Source: Mesorhizobium sp. PAMC28654
GTDB lineage: Bacteria > Pseudomonadota > Alphaproteobacteria > Rhizobiales > Rhizobiaceae
Direction of reading: 5' to 3'
Length of the DNA stretch: 64,000 nucleotides
Assembly: GCF_020616515.1 (NCBI RefSeq)
Contig: NZ_CP085135.1
Coordinates: 5,317,001 to 5,381,000 of the forward strand
A program made the translations under genes and the position numbers. Positions 57,107 to 64,000 of the stretch are shown here, piece after piece (the stretch's first letter is position 1; every line of letters begins with the position of its first letter). The notes under the pieces were generated by a model. The model saw only the letters and a list, made by a program, of their open reading frames with translations, was not told where the DNA came from and ran no database searches.

Positions 57107-57132
57107 TATATCGAAAATATATTTTCAATATA
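57107..57132. promoter_or_regulatory. GntR operator: 26-bp near-perfect palindrome
   Basis: The core GAAAATATATTTTC (57113-57126) is a perfect palindrome; arms TATATC and AATATA extend it to 26 bp with one mismatched pair. It is centred 23 bases before the gntR ATG, within an AT-rich stretch where the -10 region or transcription start would lie. Bound GntR dimers here would block the whole operon. Confidence 0.75.
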
Positions 57133-57434
57133 CAATCGCAGGAGCGGTGGCCTGTCAACCCTCCGCCTGTTCGAAAAGGGCCGCGGCCGATAGGCGGCCG
57201 GAGCCACCCGATTGTCAGAAGCTGCTGGGTATTGGATCATCAGCCCCCTTCATCCTCAGCAAGGGCTGAGGTCATGGGTTGGCTGTTCGTGCGCCCGGCA
57301 AGAGTGGTTGTGGGAATGCCGCATTGCTCGCAGCCGTCAGCGACGAGCCTGATTCGAAAGATGCCAGTTTGGTGGAGATAGGCGCCTTGAAGACGCCCTT
57401 CAGCGGAACTGAAGTCCGCCGGTCGGCCCGGGTT
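57133..57434. other. Intergenic, no gene seen
   Basis: About 300 bases between the gntR operator and the stop of the virK-like gene. Both neighbouring genes are on the minus strand. It must contain the upstream part of the gntR promoter and any terminator of the virK-like gene; I saw no hairpin with a T-tract and no convincing reading frame. Confidence 0.45.
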
Positions 57435-58409
57435 CTAGCCGGAGCAGGCCGGCTTGGGCAAAAGCCGGCTACCCGCCTCCCAGAAAGCCAGCTTGGCTTG
57501 TTCGCGTTTGTTCGCGACTTGCGCGTCTGGGGCCGACTTTATGGGCAGGCGGAAACCGAACGGCGCGGCCGGCTCGCCGCCGCGCTCAATCCAGTAATCA
57601 TCCATGTTCACATGCATCATCCGCCGGCGCTTGCGGCGGCGCTGGTTGATGACGTGTCTGGCGTTGGAAACCGCCATGAAATGCCCGCTGCTGACGTTTG
57701 AAACCAATCCCTGCAGGATGAGCAGTACGGCATCCTTGGGTCGCAGGCCGCCGAGGCACCGGGTTGCCGTGATGAGCGCGCGTTTGGCATCGGTTGCCTT
57801 CGGCCCCTGCATGCCGCCGATTGCCACGCTGCTGCCGGTGTAGCCGGATCGGACAAAGATGAAGCCGGCCGTGCACAAGGTGTAGCCGTCCCGCGCCCGC
57901 GAAAGCCTCAGGGCGAAAACACCCTCGTGGCGGCTGCCGCAATGATCGGCGAGCAGCAGATGGATCCTGTAGCTTTCGCTTCGTCCTTCCACCATCCCCA
58001 CGTCCATGGCATCTCCACGCCACAGCGCTCGCAGGACTTCGGGCGCCAATACTTCGCCTGCGATGCGGAAGTGATTGGTAAGCAGTTTCAGCCTGTCGCA
58101 CGCCGAGGCGCCGTGGATGAAAAAGGTTCCCAGGGATTTGCGCAGCAGATCATCGTGCGGGCATCCCAATGCGTTCCGCCTGGCGAAGTTGCCGAGGAAC
58201 GTCAGCCAGTTCAGAGTCATGGCTGGGCGGACAAGGAAACGCAGGCAAAAGACGACCGACCGTTTGAGCGTCATGCGGCTTCCCAGCCCCAGCACCTGAC
58301 GCCATATGGGAGAAGGCTCCGACCTGACTGGCGTTGGCGGGGCCTGATTGCCTGGGCATGATGCGTCCTCGACAAGCGAGCAATACACGATGCCTGCCGA
58401 GGCATGCAT
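57435..58409 (-). CDS. VirK/YbjX (DUF535) family protein
   Basis: 324 residues from the ATG at 58407-58409 (GGAAG upstream); the size then agrees with E. coli YbjX (about 320). The family's C-terminal block is clear: GHFMAVSNARHVINQRRRKR followed by MMHVNMDDYWIERGGE, and the central region has HEGVFALRLSRARDGYTLCT. VirK of Salmonella is linked to survival in host cells and resistance to antimicrobial peptides; a biochemical activity is not known. It may relate to envelope stress, consistent with its neighbour, a BaeS-like kinase gene. Confidence 0.78.
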   Translation of the reverse strand: MHASAGIVYCSLVEDASCPGNQAPPTPVRSEPSPIWRQVLGLGSRMTLKRSVVFCLRFLVRPAMTLNWLTFLGNFARRNALGCPHDDLLRKSLGTFFIHGASACDRLKLLTNHFRIAGEVLAPEVLRALWRGDAMDVGMVEGRSESYRIHLLLADHCGSRHEGVFALRLSRARDGYTLCTAGFIFVRSGYTGSSVAIGGMQGPKATDAKRALITATRCLGGLRPKDAVLLILQGLVSNVSSGHFMAVSNARHVINQRRRKRRRMMHVNMDDYWIERGGEPAAPFGFRLPIKSAPDAQVANKREQAKLAFWEAGSRLLPKPACSG

Positions 58410-58660
58410 GTCGGAATCGAGCTTCCAGCTGGGTGGCAAGGCGTTTTTCCCTCGGACTGATTGCGCCGCAAGAGATGAAGCGAGACATCTCGGCCGTGCT
58501 TTGCCCAAGGCCTGTCAAGAAATGGCGGAGAAACCCTCTGGATATCGTGCGCGACGATGCGGCATCATTCATCTCACACAGACCGCGCGTCGCGACGGGC
58601 CGCGTCAGCGTTCAGGAAGACTTGGAAACCCGCTTGGATATCAGCAGGACAGCGCGAGCC

Positions 58661-59806
58661 TCAGGTCTCGGAATCGCATGGCAACACGATCGTGATCGAG
58701 GCGCCGCCACCCTCCCTTTGGTCGAGCTGGAGCCTGCCGTCATGGGCTCTTGCGATGGCCTCGACCACCGAAAGACCAAGGCCGGTGCCGCCGGTCGTAC
58801 GCGACCTCGAGGGATCGCCGGTGATGAACATGCCGAATGGGGAACGACGGAAAACGTCGTCGGGTAGACCCGGCCCCCGGTCCAGTATGCGGACAAACAC
58901 CTCGTGATCGCCGAGGCGTCCGGTTTCGCACCGCATGACGCCGCCGGAGGCGGCGTAGCGGCAGCAGTTTTCGACCAGCGCCAGCATTGCCTGGCGCAGT
59001 CGCAATGGATCCGCCTTCGTCCGTGCGGGGTCGAGATCGGACTCGATCGTCATGCCCGCCGCCGCGAGAAGTGGTCGTGCCGAATCAATGAGCCTTTCCG
59101 CTTGCAGGGCGAGATCGATGCGGCTGCGCTCGGTCACCAGTTGCTGGGCTGTCGCCAGCGACAGCATCCGCAGGTCCTCGACCAGCCGCGCCAGTCCTTC
59201 AGCTTGTGAAAGAAGAAGGCGAAGCCGGCTCTCCTCGAGCGGGAAGACACCGTCGAGCATGCCCTGGATCGTGCCTTGCAGGACGGTGAGGGGGGTGCGC
59301 AGTTCGTGTGCGACCGCCATCGTATTGAAGCGCAGCCTCTTTTCCATGTTGTCGAGATCGGCTGCAAGCGCGTTGAACGTATCGGTCAGCGTCGCGATCT
59401 CGCTGGCGCCCTTGCCCATGGGGATGCGCACGGAGAAATCGCCTCGGCGCAAGTCCTCGGTGGCCAAGGTCAGGATTTCGAGCGGGCGGCTGATGCGTCG
59501 CGCCAGCCAATAGCCGATCAGGCCGCAGAGGACGGCGGCCAGGAGGCTGAACCCTATGATCGATACGTAGAGACGCGCATTGCCCGCGTCATTGAAGGCG
59601 GGCAACTGGGCGACGAACTGCATCAAGTCGTCCTGGTTCGGTGCTCTGCCTGTCGAGATGTCGCGATAGGCCTGGCTGAGCCGGGATGGCAATTTGTCGA
59701 GAAGCTCGTTCTCGATCCGGTCCGAATACCAGCTTATTCCAGCATAGGTGATGGCGATGCTGAGCAGCAGCATGGCGACAATCGTCAAAGCCGTCAGTAT
59801 AGCGCG
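58661..59806 (-). pseudogene. BaeS-like sensor histidine kinase gene, main part cut off from its start by IS21
   Basis: Encodes all of a BaeS-type kinase except its first 13-14 residues: first membrane helix (TIVAMLLLSIAITYAGISWY), short periplasmic domain, second helix (LYVSIIGFSLLAAVLCGLIG), HAMP, the phospho-acceptor His in MAVAHELRTPLTVL, N-box LVENCCRYA and the ATP lid GGTGLGLSVVEAIA. The native start (62471-62473) and codons 1-13 are on the other side of the IS21. Joining the two parts across a shared CGCG gives a continuous frame. A TTG at 59786-59788 might still start a 375-residue protein that begins just before the first helix, so partial function is possible. Confidence 0.85.
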
Positions 59807-59847
59807 ACGATCTGGATGAGACGTGAGCGGCGATCTGGATGAGATTC

Positions 59848-60737
59848 TCAGGTCGCGGTCACGTGCAAATTATCATGCTGATTGTCGCTGGCAAGGCCTT
59901 CATCTATTTCTGATTGCCGCTCCGCGACAAGTTCGTGTTTGTTCTTGATTGTCGCGTAAGAGGCTGGCCTGCCGCGCTGGCGTTTGGCTTCCATGGCGGA
60001 TCTGCGCCGGTAGCTTTCGACGTTCATCTCGAAGATCGTTGCGTGGTGAACAAGTCGGTCCACTGCGGCGAGGGTCATGGCGGGGTCCGGAAAGATTCTG
60101 TTCCATTCTCCGAAGGGCTGATTGGCGGTGATCATGATGGAACGCCGCTCATATCTTGCGCAGATGAGTTCGAAGAGCACGCTCGTTTCGGCCTGGTCCT
60201 TGGTGACGTAGGCCAGATCGTCGAGGATGAGCAGATCGAACTTGTCGAGCTTGGCGATGGCGGCTTCGAGCTGCAGCTCTCGCCGCGCGATCTGGAGCTT
60301 CTGCACGAGATCGGTGGTTCGGGCGAACTGCACGCGCCAGCCGTTCTCAATGAGGGCGAGTCCGATCGCTGCCGCAAGATGCGACTTTCCGCCACCGGGT
60401 GGGCCGAACAACAGGATATTGGCGCCCTTGGCGAGCCAGCTGTCACCGGCGGTCATGGCCATGACCTGGGCCTTGGAGACCATGGGTACGGCGTCGAAGG
60501 CGAAGCTGTCGAGCGTCTTTCCGGGCGGCAGATGCGCTTCGGCCAGATGCCGTTCGATCCTGCGATGTGCCCGTTCGGCCAGCTCATGCTCGGCGATGGC
60601 CGAGAGGAACCGGGCGGCGGGCCACCCCTCTCTATCGGCCTGCTCGGCAAATTGCGCCCAGAGCGTCTTGATCGTCGGTAGCCGGAGTTCGTTGAGCATG
60701 ATGCCGAGGCGGGCTTCGTCGATGGTGTGGGCGTTGC

Positions 60738-60741
<4 letters not shown>
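59848..60741 (-). CDS. istB: IS21 helper ATPase IstB
   Basis: 297 residues, full length. AAA+ ATPase of the DnaC/IstB type: Walker A FGPPGGGKSHLA, Walker B LLILDDLAYV, and sensor region MITANQPFGEWNRIFPD. It assists the IstA transposase in target selection. It overlaps the end of istA by 4 bases. Confidence 0.94.
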
Positions 60742-62286
<1,545 letters not shown>

Positions 62287-62327
62287 CTACCGGGCCGACC
62301 GCGATCATAAGACGCTGAAAAATTGCG

Positions 62328-62388
62328 CGGCGGCGGGGGTGTAACTCCGGTCGGGCTACGCCCTCCCTTCGTCACACCCCCGCCGCCG
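62328..62388. repeat. 15-bp perfect stem within the IS21 right end
   Basis: CGGCGGCGGGGGTGT (62328-62342) and ACACCCCCGCCGCCG (62374-62388) are perfect inverted repeats around a 31-base loop. It lies between the IS end and istA. It could shield istA from outside transcription or act as a structural signal. Confidence 0.6.
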
Positions 62389-62430
62389 AGTCTCATCCTG
62401 ATTGACGCTGAGTCTCACCTTGTTTGTCGC

Positions 62431-62473
62431 CGCGCACCGTCAGAGTGCTGAGCGAGAGACGGCGCCGTTTCAT
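62431..62473 (-). pseudogene. Displaced start of the baeS-like kinase gene
   Basis: ATG at 62471-62473 overlaps the response-regulator stop (ATGA) and encodes MKRRRLSLSTLTV before the IS21 element. Across the CGCG duplication the frame continues as RAILTALTIV in the main part of the gene. This is the normal coupling of a BaeR/BaeS pair. Confidence 0.78.
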
Positions 62474-63165
62474 CGCGGCTTGCCAAAGCGATAGCCGACG
62501 CCGCGCACCGAACTCAGATAGTCGGTGGCGCCCAGATGGCCCAGCTTGTGCCTCAGATTGGCGATATGGGTGTCGACGGTGCGGACCAGTGCATCGCTGT
62601 CGGGCAGGCAGGCGTCGAGAATGTCGGAGCGGTCGAAGGCGTGCGTCGGCCGGCGGATCATATAGGCAAGAATGCGGAACTCGCTCAACGTCAGCGGCAG
62701 CGACGCCCGCTTCGCGCCGGTGGTGACGAATGCCGAATGGGCGTCGAGGTCCACCTCGATGTTGTCGTGGCTGAGCACCGTGTTGGCGCCGCCGCCGCGC
62801 GTGCGCCGCAGGACGGCATTGACGCGGGCCACCACTTCCTGCGGGTTGAACGGCTTGACGACATAGTCGTCGGCGCCGAGGCGCAGGCCCGACAAGCGGT
62901 CGATATCCTCGGCGAGCGCCGTCACCATGATCGCCGGCGTATTCCCCTCGCGCCGCAGCCGCGCCAGGACTTCAAATCCATCAAGGCGCGGTATGCGCAC
63001 GTCGAGCAGAACCAGATCGGGCGAAAGCACCTTGTGATGCTGAAGCGCGGTTTCGCCGTCCGCGGCGCGCACCGTCCTGAACCCGTCACGTACAAGATAT
63101 GCGTCCAGGATATGCGCGATTTCCGGCTCGTCTTCCACCACCAGGATGAGACCCTTGTCGATCAT
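62470..63165 (-). CDS. OmpR-family response regulator, BaeR-like
   Basis: 231 residues from the ATG at 63163-63165, which has GGGAG 8 bases upstream; a second ATG at 63180 is less well placed. Receiver domain with acidic pocket VVEDEPE, phospho-acceptor D55 in LVLLDVRIPRLDG, Thr in MVTALAEDIDRL and Lys in DDYVVKPFNPQEVVARV, the last closely resembling BaeR. The C-terminal winged helix ends RTVDTHIANLRHKL and SVRGVGYRF. BaeSR in E. coli controls mdtABC efflux genes; an MdtABC-like operon is present here at 36-45 kb. Confidence 0.9.
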   Translation of the reverse strand: MIDKGLILVVEDEPEIAHILDAYLVRDGFRTVRAADGETALQHHKVLSPDLVLLDVRIPRLDGFEVLARLRREGNTPAIMVTALAEDIDRLSGLRLGADDYVVKPFNPQEVVARVNAVLRRTRGGGANTVLSHDNIEVDLDAHSAFVTTGAKRASLPLTLSEFRILAYMIRRPTHAFDRSDILDACLPDSDALVRTVDTHIANLRHKLGHLGATDYLSSVRGVGYRFGKPR

Positions 63166-63180
63166 TGGCAAAGCTCCCAT

Positions 63181-63675
63181 TCAGCGCCCGTGCGGTGCCT
63201 TATGCGGTGGAAATCCGGCCCTGCCAATTCCCGGTGGTCAGCAGGCGGGGTGAAAGCGCTGGTCCACGCAGGATACGCGCCGTATCTCCGCGAATTCTTG
63301 ACAAACCTCGAGAGTTGGGCGCGCCATCTCTTCCCGAGAGGCGGCAACTCACCGTGCAGGTTTCACTTCCGGCGCCGGTCTGGTGGAACGGAACGACGGC
63401 CGACGCGATCAAGGACGGCATGGAGTACCGCATGGCAGCCGAGATCGCGTGGCGCGCCAGCCATGATAGCCTGAAAATTGTGGCGAGCTGGATGCAGTGG
63501 TGGTGATAGGGTATAAATATTATCTTAAGCTATGTGTGAAAGCATGCCCGCACAAATAATATGCTTGAGCAATCGGATAGATGAAAGAATACATATCCGA
63601 AGGTCCTGTTGATGTTAGGCAGGCGAGACGAATATTCTTCGGTACGATGAGTTCGGCATTGCTCTCGTCTCAATT
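63181..63675. other. Intergenic region with falling GC content; no secure gene
   Basis: About 500 bases upstream of the response regulator. To about 63500 the DNA is GC-rich with a plus-strand frame (to 63506) that lacks any family resemblance. After that it becomes AT-rich (for example TATAAATATTATCTTAAG near 63510) and resembles a promoter or foreign segment leading to the gene at 63676. Confidence 0.45.
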
Positions 63676-64000
63676 ATGTATTTTTTTTCGAAAATTATGA
63701 TAGGCTTATATTCATTCACTCCTGTATTTTTTCTGTCATGGGTGTTTATAGCTATTTCGATTTACTGCAGGTTTCGTAAGATGCTGGCCATGAGCGCGGC
63801 ATTGGAAGTTGTTGGCTTCGGTATCCTTATTACAGTGCCTTTGCTCGTTCTGTCGTACATAGTGATATCGTTCGATTTTCCTCTTGCCGACGGAAAATTG
63901 GCGTCGATGGATAGCGCTCTAGGATTCGACTGGCATGGCTTCATCCGCTTCGTTGATGCTCGCCCTCTATTGTCTCGAGTTCTTTTAGAGGCCTACCAAA
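63676..64000 (+). CDS. Probable PAP2-superfamily membrane protein, N-terminal part (runs off the window)
   Basis: The frame is open from ATG 63676 (a second in-frame ATG is at 63697) to the window edge, 108 codons. It starts with hydrophobic helices (GLYSFTPVFFLSWVFIAIS; VVGFGILITVPLLVLSYIVI) and then ADGKLASMDSALGFDWHGF, followed by RFVDARPLLSRVLLEAY. Segments of the type 'D..L..MD..LGFDW..F' followed by a short amphipathic stretch precede the catalytic region in PAP2 (Aur1-like) phosphatases, so this is probably one; the catalytic motifs lie beyond the edge. Codon use is more AT-rich than in the rest of the window, suggesting transfer. Confidence 0.5.
   Translation, partial: MYFFSKIMIGLYSFTPVFFLSWVFIAISIYCRFRKMLAMSAALEVVGFGILITVPLLVLSYIVISFDFPLADGKLASMDSALGFDWHGFIRFVDARPLLSRVLLEAYQ

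Noticed and set aside
63165..63506. 113-residue plus-strand frame upstream of the response regulator
   Set aside because: No ribosome site, no family match and an implausible composition; kept only as unexplained intergenic DNA.

Overview
The window reads as chromosomal DNA of a GC-rich alphaproteobacterium of the order Rhizobiales, most likely Mesorhizobium or a close relative. This is inferred from the codon use, from paired LuxR solos, several polyamine-type ABC importers, a NodT-class outer-membrane lipoprotein, an ECF42 sigma factor with its YCII partner, and IS3, IS630 and IS21 elements. No rRNA, tRNA, CRISPR array, plasmid or phage gene was found. Left third (1-19 kb): two translationally coupled LuxR-type regulators; a frameshifted TMEM43-like membrane protein gene; then a polyamine-centred cluster. 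In that cluster a TetR regulator and an acetylpolyamine amidohydrolase (minus strand) diverge from a plus-strand run encoding a YtcJ-type amidohydrolase, an ABC importer (ATPase, two permeases, two tandem PotD-like binding proteins) and two serine beta-lactamase-fold hydrolases. Together these look able to import and deacylate N-acylated or amide-linked amines. Tex and a divergent LysR / glutaryl-CoA dehydrogenase pair follow. Middle (19-36 kb): a predicted peptide-ligase/transglutaminase island (a DUF2126 protein broken by a frameshift, a circularly permuted ATP-grasp/alpha-E fusion, and a second transglutaminase), a glycosyltransferase, and a topoisomerase IB gene whose last 25 codons are cut off by an IS3 element. 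Next come a YCII/ECF42 sigma pair with a matching promoter, an alpha-aminoadipic semialdehyde dehydrogenase, and two tandem paralogous DNA-binding proteins of unknown family that share an upstream motif at exactly the same distance. Right half (36-64 kb): a four-gene MdtABC/OprM-type efflux operon; small cell-envelope and hypothetical genes with a candidate small RNA between them; and an endonuclease/phosphatase-family gene separated from a cardiolipin-synthase-like gene by an IS630 element sitting on the stop codon of the latter. An eight-gene gntR-led operon follows (polyamine-type ABC importer, RraA-like, HpcH/HpaI aldolase, ThDP decarboxylase) with a near-perfect 26-bp palindrome directly upstream. 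After it come a VirK/YbjX protein, a BaeSR-like two-component system whose kinase gene is split by an IS21 element, and, in AT-richer DNA at the right edge, the start of a PAP2-like membrane protein. Several genes are broken by single shifts (TMEM43, DUF2126, istA, IS630 transposase). These could be genuine decay or sequence errors, and raw reads would be needed to tell which.
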